Shown here: positions 1 through 7,275 of the stretch, one piece after another
Layout of the letters: every line of letters starts with the position of its first letter
Numbering within the stretch: the stretch's first letter is position 1
From: Gemmatimonadota bacterium
GTDB taxonomy: Bacteria; Gemmatimonadota; Gemmatimonadetes; Gemmatimonadales; GWC2-71-9
Direction of reading: 5' to 3'
Length of the DNA: 11,062 bases
Assembly (NCBI GenBank): GCA_003222235.1
Contig: QHVD01000144.1
Location: forward strand, 1 to 11,062
The notes under the pieces: model-generated
The model's database searches: none
Seen by the model: only the letters and a program-made list of their open reading frames with translations
Told to the model about the DNA's origin: nothing
Program-made: the position numbers and the translations under genes

Positions 1-75
1 CGCTCGAGCCTGCTCGTGGCGCTCGTGGCGACGGGAGGGCTGGTGAGCGTGGGGCGGGGGCGGCGCAGGGCATGA
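1..75 (+). CDS. ftsW: FtsW lipid II polymerase, C-terminal end only
   Basis: Frame 1 is open from the window edge to TGA at 73-75 and encodes 24 residues. It starts RSSLLVALVATGG, passes through LVSVGR and ends in a basic tail. A GGSS-type start to the last hydrophobic helix, followed by a short basic cytoplasmic end, is typical of SEDS-family FtsW/RodA. FtsW polymerises lipid II at the division site together with a class B PBP. The call rests on this tail and on murG lying directly downstream, as in most dcw clusters. RodA or SpoVE cannot be excluded from 24 residues, but position favours FtsW. The stop lies 110 nt before the preferred murG start, so the two genes are not translationally coupled. 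Confidence 0.75.
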   Translation, partial: RSSLLVALVATGGLVSVGRGRRRA

Positions 76-80
76 AAGAA

Positions 81-180
81 AACGCGGAACGCGGAACGCG
101 GAAGGCGGAATTGAAGTGCGAGGTCGTGCGCCACGATGCTCGTCGGTCCGTTCCGCGTTCCCCGTTCCGCGTTCCGCATT
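81..180. repeat. Inverted pair of 4x heptamer arrays, 40-nt spacer
   Basis: The left arm (83-110) is four tandem 7-mers: CGCGGAA three times, then GGCGGAA. The right arm (151-178) is TTCCGCG, TTCCCCG, TTCCGCG, TTCCGCA. Reverse-complementing the left arm matches the right at 25 of 28 positions. AA at 81-82 and TT at 179-180 extend the pairing to 30 nt. The spacer is 111-150. The element fills most of the ftsW-murG gap and ends 4 nt before the murG ATG. Transcribed RNA could fold into a long stem that covers the region where a murG ribosome binding site would sit. No T-run follows, so it does not look like an intrinsic terminator. Its role is unknown. Confidence 0.9.
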
Positions 181-184
181 GGTG

Positions 185-1306
185 ATGGCTGGCGGGGTGA
201 GGATTCTCCTTGCCGGGGGCGGCACCGGCGGCCACCTCATGCCTGCCCTCGCGCTCGCCCAGGCGCTGATCGAAGCGCGGCCGGACGCCGAACCGGTCCT
301 CGTCGGCGTCCAGCGCGGCATCGAACCGCAGGTGCTGCCGAACTATCCGTTCCGTTTTCATCTGCTTCCGATCGAGCCGATTCATCGACACCAGTGGTGG
401 CGCAACGCGCGCTGGCTCGTCATCCTGCCCGGCGTTTGGCACGCAGTCGGGAAGCTGCTACGCCGCGAGCGGCCCGCGATCGTGATCGGCACCGGCGGTT
501 ACGCCGCCGGTCCGGTGGTGCTGCGCGCGCAGGGTGCGGGGATCCCGACCGCGCTGCAAGAGCAGAACGCGCTCCCGGGACTCACGACACGGTGGCTGGC
601 GCGGCGCGCGCGCCAGGTGCACCTCGGCTTCCCCGAAGCGCGCGCCCGACTGCGGATCGGGAAACACACTCAGGTGTTCGCGCTCGGCAACCCGATTCGT
701 CCTCCGCCCGCCGCTCCCCTCGAGCCCGGCGACCGCGCGGCCGCCCTGCGCGAGTTCGGTCTCGACCCCGCGCGTCCGACGCTGCTCGTGTTCGGGGGAA
801 GCCAGGGGGCGCGGGCGATCAACTACGCCGTTGCGGGCGCGCTCGAGCGGCGCCTGCTCGCCGACGCGAACGTGCTCTGGGGCACGGGAATCGCACACGA
901 GGCGGTGTTCGCTCGCTATGGCGCGGTCGGTCGCGTCGTCGTGCGCGGGTTTCTCGATCCGATCGCCCTGGCCTACCGCGCGGCCGATCTCGTCGTGTCT
1001 CGCGCGGGGGCCATGACCGTCGCCGAGCTGTGCGCCTGGGGAAAGCCGAGCGTGCTGGTGCCGCTGCCGAGCGCGGCGGCGGATCACCAGACGTCCAACG
1101 CCCGCGCGCTCGAAGCCGCGGGAGCGGCGCTGCACATCGCCGAGCGCGACCTCTCCCCCCACGTGCTGGCGTCCCGCGTCCGCGAGTTGCTCAGCGACCG
1201 CCAGCGACTCGAGTCGCTCGCCGCCTGCGCTCGGGCCCGTGGCAACCCGAACGCCGCTCGGGAGGTGATGTCAAAAATCTTGACACTGCTACAACCAGCC
1301 GTCTAG
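185..1306 (+). CDS. murG: MurG, undecaprenyl-PP-MurNAc-pentapeptide GlcNAc transferase
   Basis: MurG adds GlcNAc from UDP-GlcNAc to lipid I, making lipid II on the inner face of the membrane. From ATG 185 the protein has 373 residues, normal for this GT28 (GT-B fold) enzyme. Visible motifs are the glycine-rich GGGTGGH loop (11-17), GTGGYAAGP (about 103-110), QEQNALPGLT (about 125-134), GNPIR (169-172), GGSQGA at the start of the C-terminal domain (204-209), RAGAMTVAEL (273-282) and the nucleotide-sugar region ADHQTSNA (299-306). The frame is open back to GTG 116, but that start would add 23 residues translated through the heptamer repeat, ending RSAFPVPRSALV. The conserved MurG N-terminus starts just before ILLAGGGTGG, so ATG 185 is preferred; GTG 182 is also possible. 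No Shine-Dalgarno is visible before 185. It lies between ftsW and murC, the usual dcw position. Confidence 0.95.
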   Translation: MAGGVRILLAGGGTGGHLMPALALAQALIEARPDAEPVLVGVQRGIEPQVLPNYPFRFHLLPIEPIHRHQWWRNARWLVILPGVWHAVGKLLRRERPAIVIGTGGYAAGPVVLRAQGAGIPTALQEQNALPGLTTRWLARRARQVHLGFPEARARLRIGKHTQVFALGNPIRPPPAAPLEPGDRAAALREFGLDPARPTLLVFGGSQGARAINYAVAGALERRLLADANVLWGTGIAHEAVFARYGAVGRVVVRGFLDPIALAYRAADLVVSRAGAMTVAELCAWGKPSVLVPLPSAAADHQTSNARALEAAGAALHIAERDLSPHVLASRVRELLSDRQRLESLAACARARGNPNAAREVMSKILTLLQPAV

Positions 1307-1309
1307 CCT

Positions 1310-1337
1310 TTCACAAGTGTCGTAGATTCGCTATACT
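1310..1337 (+). promoter_or_regulatory. Putative sigma70-type promoter for murC
   Basis: TTCACA at 1310-1315 (5 of 6 matches to TTGACA) and TATACT at 1332-1337 (5 of 6 to TATAAT) are separated by 16 nt. They lie in a conspicuously AT-rich patch of an otherwise GC-rich window, in the 43-nt gap between the murG stop and the murC start. Transcription would begin about 7 nt past the -10 box, near 1344, leaving only about 6 nt before the murC ATG. This would drive murC, ftsQ, ftsA and probably ftsZ independently of ftsW-murG. Confidence 0.65.
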
Positions 1338-1349
1338 AGACCCTCACTA

Positions 1350-2738
1350 ATGACCTTGTTTGCAACGGTGGATCCCCGCCCGATCCACTTCATGGGTATC
1401 GCCGGTGCGGGGATGAGTGGGCTGGCGCTGCTGGCCAGGCAACAAGGCGTCGCAATAACTGGATGCGATAACGACCCGTCAGGCGCCGCCGATTTGGCAG
1501 CCGTCGGGGTGGAGATATGGCGGGGTCACGACGCCGGGCATGTGGCAGGCGCCCGGGCGGTCGTGGTAACCGCGGCAGTAGCCGGGGATCACCCGGAGTT
1601 GGAGCGTGCTCGCGCCCTGGGAGTCCCGGTGATCCGGCGGGCCGACGCCCTTGGCCAGGTCGTTGCTGGCGGGGCTTTAGTGGCGGTCGCCGGAACGCAC
1701 GGGAAGACGACCACGACGGTGATGGTCACGGAGGCGCTGGCGGCCGCCGGGCGGAATCCTACGGGACTCGCCGGCGGCCGTGTCGCTAGCTGGGGCGGGA
1801 ACGCGCGGCTTGGCGGGGGCGACCTGTTCGTGGTCGAGGCGGACGAATTCGACCGCGCGTTCCTGGCGCTTCGGCCGACGGTGGCGGTCGTCACCAACGT
1901 CGAGCCCGATCACCTCGAGTGCTACGACGGGAGCGTCGCGGTGCTCGAGCAGGCGTTCGTCGAGTTCGCGGGCCGTGCACATCGCGTGATTTTGGGTGCG
2001 GACGATCCCGGCGCGCTGCGGGTGGCGGCGGCGCTGCCGCGGCCGGTGTGGCGGGTCGGCCTGGCGTCCGACGCGGATGTGCGGATCGCCGATCCGCGGC
2101 TCGAGCAGGGCGGCTCGATGGCGCGCATCGAGCTGCCGGGTGGGCGGGCGGTGCGGCTCCGGTTGCGAGTGCCCGGGCTCCACAACCTGCGGAACGCCGC
2201 GGCGGCGCTCGCGGTGGCGCACGAGCTCGGCGCAGATCTGGAGCGCTGCGCCGCCGCACTGGCGGAGTTCACCGGGGTGGCGCGGCGCTTCGAGCGAGTC
2301 GGCGAGGCCGGCGGTGTGACCGTGGTGGACGACTATGCGCATCACCCCACGGAGGTGCAGGCCACGCTGGCGGCGGCACGCCAGGCGTTCCCGGGCCGGC
2401 GGGTCGTGGCCGTGTTCCAGCCGCACCTCTACTCGCGCACCGCGCTGCATGGCGAGGGGCTGGGACGCGCGCTGGCGGCGGCGGACGTGGTGGTGGTGGC
2501 GCCGATCTATGCGGCGCGCGAGCAGCCGCTGCCGGGTGTGACGGCCGACATTGTGGCGCGCGGCGCCGCGCGGGCGGGCGCGGCGACGGTGGCCGTGCGG
2601 GATCGTGCGGCGCTCACGGACCACGTCGCGGAGCGGGTCAAGCCCGGGGACGTCGTGTTCACGCTTGGCGCGGGGGACATCACCCGCGTGGGGCCCGAGC
2701 TGCTCGAACGGCTGGCGCGGCCGGGCAGAGCGGCGTGA
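1350..2738 (+). CDS. murC: MurC, UDP-N-acetylmuramate--L-alanine ligase
   Basis: This cytoplasmic ATP-dependent Mur ligase joins L-alanine to UDP-MurNAc, the first peptide step of peptidoglycan precursor synthesis. It has 462 residues, the usual family length. The N-terminal UDP-binding Rossmann domain opens with HFMGIAGAGMSG (13-24). The ATP P-loop is GTHGKTTTT (115-123). The central domain has ADEFD (164-168) and TNVEPDHLE (182-190). GLHNLRNAAAA (276-286) precedes the C-terminal domain, which carries DDYAHHPTE (327-335), FQPHLYSRT (356-364) and TLGAGD (438-443). The DYAHHP and FQPHLYSRT motifs separate MurC from MurD, MurE and MurF. ATG 1350 sits correctly before the Rossmann strand. No Shine-Dalgarno is visible, and the promoter just upstream implies a nearly leaderless message. 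Its last 4 nt overlap ftsQ. Neither murB nor ddl follows it, unlike many dcw clusters. Confidence 0.97.
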   Translation: MTLFATVDPRPIHFMGIAGAGMSGLALLARQQGVAITGCDNDPSGAADLAAVGVEIWRGHDAGHVAGARAVVVTAAVAGDHPELERARALGVPVIRRADALGQVVAGGALVAVAGTHGKTTTTVMVTEALAAAGRNPTGLAGGRVASWGGNARLGGGDLFVVEADEFDRAFLALRPTVAVVTNVEPDHLECYDGSVAVLEQAFVEFAGRAHRVILGADDPGALRVAAALPRPVWRVGLASDADVRIADPRLEQGGSMARIELPGGRAVRLRLRVPGLHNLRNAAAALAVAHELGADLERCAAALAEFTGVARRFERVGEAGGVTVVDDYAHHPTEVQATLAAARQAFPGRRVVAVFQPHLYSRTALHGEGLGRALAAADVVVVAPIYAAREQPLPGVTADIVARGAARAGAATVAVRDRAALTDHVAERVKPGDVVFTLGAGDITRVGPELLERLARPGRAA

Positions 2739-3481
2739 CGCGGCGCCGGCGTCCGGGCCAGCGCCTCGGCAGGGTGGTCGTCGCCGGGTCCGGGGCCGCG
2801 CTCGGCGTGCTCGGGTGGTTCGGTGGGCCGGTGGTGCTCGGACGCATGCCGCTCTTCCGCGTGCGGCAGATCGAGCTCGTCGGAGTGAAGAACCTGCCGC
2901 CGGACGCGGTGATCGCGGCGCTGCGGCTGCCGGCGCGGGTGAGCGTGTTCACCGACACGCGACTCCTCGCCGACCGGGTGCGCGGACTCGCGGGCGTGGC
3001 GGAAGCGCGGGTCGTGCGCCGGCTCCCGGCCGGGTTGCAGGTCGAAGTGCGCGAAGTGGAGCCGGCCGCGCTCGTGCCGATCGGGTCGCGGGGCAGCCTC
3101 GTGGCGGTCGATGCCGCCGGCGACCCGTTGCCGTTCGACCCCGCGCGCACCGGGCTCGACCTGCCCATCGCAGCGAGCGCGGACCCGGGGGTCGTCGGAG
3201 TGCTGGCCCTGATCCGCGCGGTGGATCCACGGCTGTTCCAACGGATCAGCGGCGCACGCGCGCTGCCGCGCGATGACGTGCTTCTGGAACTGGGGCCCCG
3301 TCGCGTGCTGCTGCGACCCGACGCGGGGCCGGAGGTCATTCGTGGCGTGGGACTGGTCGCTCAGGATCTGGCCGCGAAGGGGCGTCCGTACGCGGAGCTC
3401 GACGCCCGCTTCGCGGGGCAGGTGGTGGTGCGGCGCAAGCGAGCAGGGTCCGGGGAGTGGAGACCGGGCCCGGGCGCATGA
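2735..3481 (+). CDS. ftsQ: FtsQ/DivIB-type cell division protein
   Basis: FtsQ is a bitopic divisome scaffold linking early FtsZ-ring proteins to the FtsL/FtsB/FtsW/FtsI synthase complex. The 248-residue product has a basic cytoplasmic N-terminus (TRRRRPGQR), one hydrophobic segment at about residues 14-36, and an FtsQ-type POTRA domain at about 41-110. The POTRA opens FRVRQIELVGVKNLPPDAV and closes QVEVREVEPAAL, which is characteristic of the family. The rest is a periplasmic beta domain that is poorly conserved in all FtsQ proteins. The start is GTG 2735, which overlaps the murC TGA (GTGA, 4 nt) and implies translational coupling. The frame is open far upstream inside murC, but that stretch is an out-of-frame shadow of murC. 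The end overlaps the ftsA start by 4 nt (ATGA). Position between murC and ftsA supports the call. Confidence 0.9.
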   Translation: MTRRRRPGQRLGRVVVAGSGAALGVLGWFGGPVVLGRMPLFRVRQIELVGVKNLPPDAVIAALRLPARVSVFTDTRLLADRVRGLAGVAEARVVRRLPAGLQVEVREVEPAALVPIGSRGSLVAVDAAGDPLPFDPARTGLDLPIAASADPGVVGVLALIRAVDPRLFQRISGARALPRDDVLLELGPRRVLLRPDAGPEVIRGVGLVAQDLAAKGRPYAELDARFAGQVVVRRKRAGSGEWRPGPGA

Positions 3482-4734
3482 GTCGGGAACGCCACCTCGT
3501 CGCCGGGCTCGACCTCGGGAGCACGAAGACCTGTGCCGTGATCGCCGAGGTGGTGGGCGACCTGCCCCGCATGCCGCTCGCCAAGGTGCTTGGCGTGGGG
3601 CTCGCCAAGAACTCCGGCGTGCGGCGCGGCATGGTGCGGGATATCGACGAGACGACCCGGTCCGTCGCCGCCGCGTTGCGCGACGCCGAGCGGATGGCGG
3701 GCGTGAAAGTGTCGGGGGTGACGTGCGGGATCGCGGGAGAGCACGTGTCGGCGCGCACGTCCGCCGGCGTGGTGGCGGTGAACGGCGAGGAGATCACGCC
3801 CCAGGACGTGGCGCGCGTGAACGAGGTCGCGCGGGCCATCTCGCTCGGTCGAGATCACGAGCTGCTGCACGACATCCCGCAGGAGTACGTGGTCGACCAG
3901 CAGCGCGGCATCTCCGACCCGGTCGGCATGACGGGCACGCGGCTCGAGGTCGAGGTCTACCTCGTGACGGTGCAGGCGACCGCCGCGCAGAACCTGCGCC
4001 GCGCGGTGCAGCGCGCCGGGTATCGCGTGAGCGACGTCGTGCTCGAGCCGCTCGCGGCGTCGTACGCCGTGCTGACGGACGACGAGCGGGAACTGGGCGT
4101 CGCGCTCCTCGACGTGGGCGGCGCCTCGACTGCGGTGACGATCTTCCACGAGGGGAAGATCCGCCACCTCGCGTCCCTGCGCTTCGCCGGGATGCAGGTG
4201 ACGACGGACCTCGTCCAGGTCCTCGGGGTGCCTCAGGCCGACGCGGAGCGGCTCAAGGAGCGGCACGGCGTGGCGTACAAACCGCTCGTGGACCCGTCGG
4301 AGATGATCACGCTGCCGTCCACGCCGTCGCAGGGGGTGCGGCAGACGTCGCGCGAGATGCTGTCGGACATCATCCACCAGCGGCTGGACGAGATCTTTCA
4401 CCTGGTGGACCGCGAGTTCGAGAAGGCGGGATTCGGGGGCGGGCGGCTGCCCGCCGGCGTGGTGCTCACGGGCGGGACGGCGCACCTCCCGGGGATGGTG
4501 GAGCTCGCGCGCGACGTGTTCGCGATGCCGGTGCGCGCCGGCACGCCCGAGCAGGGGATCTCGGGCCTGGTGGACAGCGTGGACGCGCCGCGCTACGCAG
4601 TGCCGGTGGGTCTGGTGCTGTACGCCGCGCGCCGGGTGGCGCAGGGCGCCGCGGCCGGCGGCTCGCTCGTGAAGAGCGCCGGGGTCGAGAAGCTGTTCGG
4701 ACCGCTGAAGCGCTGGCTGCAGGAGTTCTTCTGA
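3478..4734 (+). CDS. ftsA: FtsA, actin-like FtsZ membrane anchor
   Basis: FtsA is an actin/Hsp70-fold ATPase that tethers FtsZ filaments to the membrane and recruits later division proteins. From ATG 3478 the product has 418 residues, normal length. The phosphate-1 motif is LDLGSTKTC (11-19). The SHS2 (1C) domain spans about 80-160. The phosphate-2 motif is LDVGGASTAV (211-220), with alanine in place of the usual third glycine. The adenosine motif is VVLTGGTAHLPGM (328-340). The C-terminus ends in an amphipathic helix, KLFGPLKRWLQEFF, the membrane-targeting sequence. ATG 3478 overlaps the ftsQ stop (ATGA), so coupled initiation is likely. GTG 3457 is in frame and would add 7 residues (METGPGR), but the purine-rich GGGGAG directly abuts it, so it is less likely. 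The stop is 19 nt before ftsZ. Confidence 0.96.
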   Translation: MSRERHLVAGLDLGSTKTCAVIAEVVGDLPRMPLAKVLGVGLAKNSGVRRGMVRDIDETTRSVAAALRDAERMAGVKVSGVTCGIAGEHVSARTSAGVVAVNGEEITPQDVARVNEVARAISLGRDHELLHDIPQEYVVDQQRGISDPVGMTGTRLEVEVYLVTVQATAAQNLRRAVQRAGYRVSDVVLEPLAASYAVLTDDERELGVALLDVGGASTAVTIFHEGKIRHLASLRFAGMQVTTDLVQVLGVPQADAERLKERHGVAYKPLVDPSEMITLPSTPSQGVRQTSREMLSDIIHQRLDEIFHLVDREFEKAGFGGGRLPAGVVLTGGTAHLPGMVELARDVFAMPVRAGTPEQGISGLVDSVDAPRYAVPVGLVLYAARRVAQGAAAGGSLVKSAGVEKLFGPLKRWLQEFF

Positions 4735-4744
4735 TCGGTCACGC

Positions 4745-4751
4745 GAGGGAG
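4745..4751 (+). promoter_or_regulatory. Shine-Dalgarno for ftsZ
   Basis: GAGGGAG in the short ftsA-ftsZ gap lies just before ATG 4754; the GAGG core is 5 nt from the start codon. It is the most canonical ribosome binding site of the dcw genes here. This fits the need for more FtsZ than FtsA or FtsQ, whose starts rely on overlap coupling. Confidence 0.7.
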
Positions 4752-4753
4752 CC

Positions 4754-5935
4754 ATGATCTTCGAGCTCGAAGAGACGGTAGCGCGCAACGCCCGGATGAA
4801 GGTCGTCGGCATCGGCGGCGGCGGCGGCAACGCCCTGAACCGCATGGTCGACGAGGGGCTGCAGGGCGTCGAGTTCGTGTCCGTGAACACCGATGCGCAG
4901 GCCTTGCTGAACAACAAGGCCGACGTGAAGGTGCAGATCGGGAAGAAGTTGACGCGCGGCCTCGGCGCGGGGGCCCGCCCCGAGATCGGCCGCCAGGCGA
5001 TCGAAGAGAACCGCGACGAGGTGCTGCACGCACTTCAGGGTGCGGACCTCGTGTTCGTCACCTGCGGCATGGGCGGCGGCACGGGCACGGGCGCCTCGCC
5101 CATCATCTCCCAAATGGCCCGTGACCTCGGCGCCCTCACCATCGGCATCGTGACGAGGCCGTTCCTGTTCGAGGGCCGGAAGCGGATGCGGCAGGCCGAG
5201 ATGGGCATCGCCGAGATGCGCAAGCACGTCGATACCATGGTCGTCGTGCCAAACGAGCGACTGCTCGCCGTGGTCGGAAAGGGGATCCCCTTCCAGGACG
5301 CCCTGAAGAAGGCCGATGGGGTGCTGCTGAACGCGACCCAGGGCATTTCGGGATTGATCACCGTCACCGGCATCGTGAACGTGGACTTCGCCGACGTGCG
5401 CACGGTCATGCAGAACGGCGGCGGCGCGATCATGGGCACCGGCATGGGGCGCGGCGAGAACCGCGCGATGGAGGCGGTGCAGCAGGCCATCTCGAGCCCG
5501 CTGCTCGACAACATCTCCATCAGCGGCGCCACGGGCGTGCTCATCAACATCACGGGCGGCGAGGACCTCACGCTGGGCGAGGTCACGCAGATCTCCGACG
5601 TCGTGAAGGACGCGGCCGGCGAGGACGCCGAGATCATCTTCGGGGCGGTCAATGACCCCGCGATGCACGGTGAGATCCGCGTCACCGTCATCGCCACCGG
5701 GTTCGACCGTCCCGCGCCGGCCGAGCAGGCCACGGGCGCTCGGGCCGCCCCGGGCGTGCTCCCGTTCCGCGACCGGGCGTCGCGTGCCACGCCCACGCCG
5801 CCTCCCGCTTACGTGAAGCCCGCTGAGCAGCCGCTGCGGCGTTCGGCAGCCGCGCCACCGCCCTCCCCCCCGGTGCCCCCCACCGACGTCAACGAGCTCG
5901 AGATCCCGACGTTCATCCGGAGACAGATGGACTGA
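4754..5935 (+). CDS. ftsZ: FtsZ, tubulin-like cell division GTPase
   Basis: FtsZ polymerises in a GTP-dependent way into the cytokinetic ring at midcell. The 393-residue product contains GIGGGGGNALNRM (19-31), VNTDAQAL (44-51), the tubulin signature GGGTGTG (107-113), the guanine-contact region TRPFLFEGRKR (134-144), and the T7 synergy loop NVDFADV (209-215), which completes the catalytic site of the neighbouring subunit. The globular domain ends near residue 318. A disordered Pro/Ala-rich linker (about 319-378) follows, then the conserved C-terminal peptide ELEIPTFIRR (381-390), the binding site for FtsA. ATG 4754 has a good Shine-Dalgarno. The TGA shares its A with the ATG of the M23 peptidase gene (TGATG). 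The short N-terminal extension MIFELEETVARNA before the first strand is typical. Confidence 0.98.
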   Translation: MIFELEETVARNARMKVVGIGGGGGNALNRMVDEGLQGVEFVSVNTDAQALLNNKADVKVQIGKKLTRGLGAGARPEIGRQAIEENRDEVLHALQGADLVFVTCGMGGGTGTGASPIISQMARDLGALTIGIVTRPFLFEGRKRMRQAEMGIAEMRKHVDTMVVVPNERLLAVVGKGIPFQDALKKADGVLLNATQGISGLITVTGIVNVDFADVRTVMQNGGGAIMGTGMGRGENRAMEAVQQAISSPLLDNISISGATGVLINITGGEDLTLGEVTQISDVVKDAAGEDAEIIFGAVNDPAMHGEIRVTVIATGFDRPAPAEQATGARAAPGVLPFRDRASRATPTPPPAYVKPAEQPLRRSAAAPPPSPPVPPTDVNELEIPTFIRRQMD

Positions 5936-7275
5936 TGGTCTCCCCCTTGCCGCCCCTGCCGCCCTTGCCGCCCCTTCTCCGACGGGCCGCCCCGGTCGCC
6001 GCCGGGCTGCTCGCCGCCGGCGGGCTGGTCTGGGCCGCGCACGACGCATGGCGTTGGCGGCGTCCGCTGACCGCCGCGCCCATCGTCGTCACCGCCGCCT
6101 ACGCCGAGTTCCTCGATACGCTCGGCCGCCGGGAGACGCTCTCCGACGCGCTCCAACGCGGGGGCATCGTGGGGCGAGACTATGCGGCGTTCCTCGCCGC
6201 GGCAAAGAGCCTCCCGGTGCGGCGCCTGCGGCCCGGGCTCGTGTTTCACTTTCGCCGCCTCAAGACCGACTCCGTCGTGGACCGCGTGATGGTGCGCCTC
6301 TCGCCCGAGCGGCGGCTGCACATGGTTCGCGGCGGCTCGGGGTGGGTCGAGGAGCTGGAGCCGGTGCCGTGGACGGTCGCGCGCTTGCGCGTGACGGGCG
6401 CGATCGAGTCGTCGCTGTACGACGCGCTCGACAACGCGGTGGCCGACACGTTCCTGCCGGCCGTCGAGCGGCGCTCGCTCGCCTGGGCGATGGCGGACGT
6501 GTACGATTGGGAAGTGGACTTCACGCGGGACATCCGGCCGGGGGACCGGTTCACGGTGCTGTGCGAGCGGTTGGAGTCGCCGGAAGGCGAGCGTCGGTTC
6601 GGCCGCGTCCTCGCGGCGCGGGTCGACGTCGCCGGCACCCCGAGCTACGCGTTCTACTTCGAGGACAGCGCGGCCCGCGTAGCGGGCTTCTACGACGAGC
6701 GCGGCCGCTCGTTGCGGCGGGCCTTCCTGCGCGCGCCGCTGCAGTTCCGCCGCGTGTCGAGCCGGTTCGGCGTCCGCTTCCATCCGCTGTTGCACCTGTG
6801 GCGCGCCCACGAGGGCGTGGACTTCGCGGCGGCGTACGGGACGCCGGTGCGGGCCACCGCCGACGGCATGGTGATCCGCGTGGGCCGCGCGGAAGGCGGC
6901 TACGGCAATATGATCGAGCTCCGGCATGCGAACGGGATCCGCACGCGCTACGGGCATCTCTCCGCGTTCGCCCGCGGGCTGCACCTGGGCGAGCGGGTCG
7001 AGCAGGGCGAGACGATCGGCTACGTCGGCTCGACCGGTCTCTCGACCGGGCCGCATCTCCACTACGAATTCCTCGTCAATGGCCGGGCCACCAACCCGCA
7101 GCGCAAGGACATGGGCTCGGGGACGCCCGTGCCGCAGAGCCTGGTGGCCTCGTACGGCACGGTGCGCGACGGACTGCGCGTGCAGCTCGAGCCTCCGCGC
7201 CCTCCCCGGCTCCCCGCGCCCCTCCCCAAGGGCCAGCCGCACACCGCTTCGAGCGTCGCCGCGCGCGACGATTAG
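5935..7275 (+). CDS. Membrane-anchored M23 (LytM-type) metallopeptidase, MepM/Csd3-like
   Basis: Predicted zinc D,D-endopeptidase that cleaves peptidoglycan cross-links in the periplasm. It has 446 residues. A proline-rich N-terminus (PLPPLPPLPP) precedes a signal anchor at about 17-37. A region with ETLSDALQRGGI (67-78) and RPGLVFHF (99-106) resembles the LysM/OapA-like module of MepM, ShyA and Csd3. A second beta domain follows (about 180-265). The catalytic domain starts at SSRFGVRFHP (275-284). Zinc ligands are H292 and D296 (HEGVD) and H376 in PHLH; H341 (RYGHLS) and H374 are the expected catalytic histidines. All key residues are present, so it should be an active enzyme rather than an EnvC/NlpD-like degenerate activator. 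It overlaps the ftsZ stop by 1 nt, suggesting coupled expression and a job in septal wall splitting or growth. A Pro-rich tail ends the protein. The exact subfamily is uncertain. Confidence 0.9.
   Translation: MVSPLPPLPPLPPLLRRAAPVAAGLLAAGGLVWAAHDAWRWRRPLTAAPIVVTAAYAEFLDTLGRRETLSDALQRGGIVGRDYAAFLAAAKSLPVRRLRPGLVFHFRRLKTDSVVDRVMVRLSPERRLHMVRGGSGWVEELEPVPWTVARLRVTGAIESSLYDALDNAVADTFLPAVERRSLAWAMADVYDWEVDFTRDIRPGDRFTVLCERLESPEGERRFGRVLAARVDVAGTPSYAFYFEDSAARVAGFYDERGRSLRRAFLRAPLQFRRVSSRFGVRFHPLLHLWRAHEGVDFAAAYGTPVRATADGMVIRVGRAEGGYGNMIELRHANGIRTRYGHLSAFARGLHLGERVEQGETIGYVGSTGLSTGPHLHYEFLVNGRATNPQRKDMGSGTPVPQSLVASYGTVRDGLRVQLEPPRPPRLPAPLPKGQPHTASSVAARDD
5944..5970. repeat. Three in-frame 9-bp repeats encoding Pro-Leu-Pro
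   Basis: CCCTTGCCG, CCCCTGCCG and CCCTTGCCG lie in tandem right after the start of the M23 gene and each encodes Pro-Leu-Pro. They form the cytoplasmic stub before the signal anchor. Because the unit is 9 bp, copy-number change would lengthen or shorten the stub without a frameshift. Confidence 0.8.

Noticed and set aside
81..180. Intrinsic terminator after ftsW
   Set aside because: The stem is very long with a 40-nt loop and is followed by no T-run.
116..184. Upstream GTG start for murG adding 23 residues
   Set aside because: The extra residues are translated from the heptamer right arm and spacer, and the conserved MurG N-terminus begins at about ATG 185.
1280..1285. Perfect TTGACA -35 box at the end of murG
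   Set aside because: No acceptable -10 hexamer lies 15-19 nt downstream; TATACT at 1332 is 46 nt away.
3457..3477. GTG start of ftsA seven codons upstream
   Set aside because: The possible Shine-Dalgarno abuts the codon with no spacing, and ATG 3478 overlaps the ftsQ stop in the same ATGA manner expected for coupling.
3361..4917. 518-codon reverse-strand open frame opposite ftsA
   Set aside because: It lies opposite an unmistakable ftsA and has antisense-type composition (His/Arg/Val-rich).
5863..5881. C-rich runs in the ftsZ linker as slippage sites
   Set aside because: They encode the usual Pro-rich disordered linker and are interrupted; they are no more than expected for this region.
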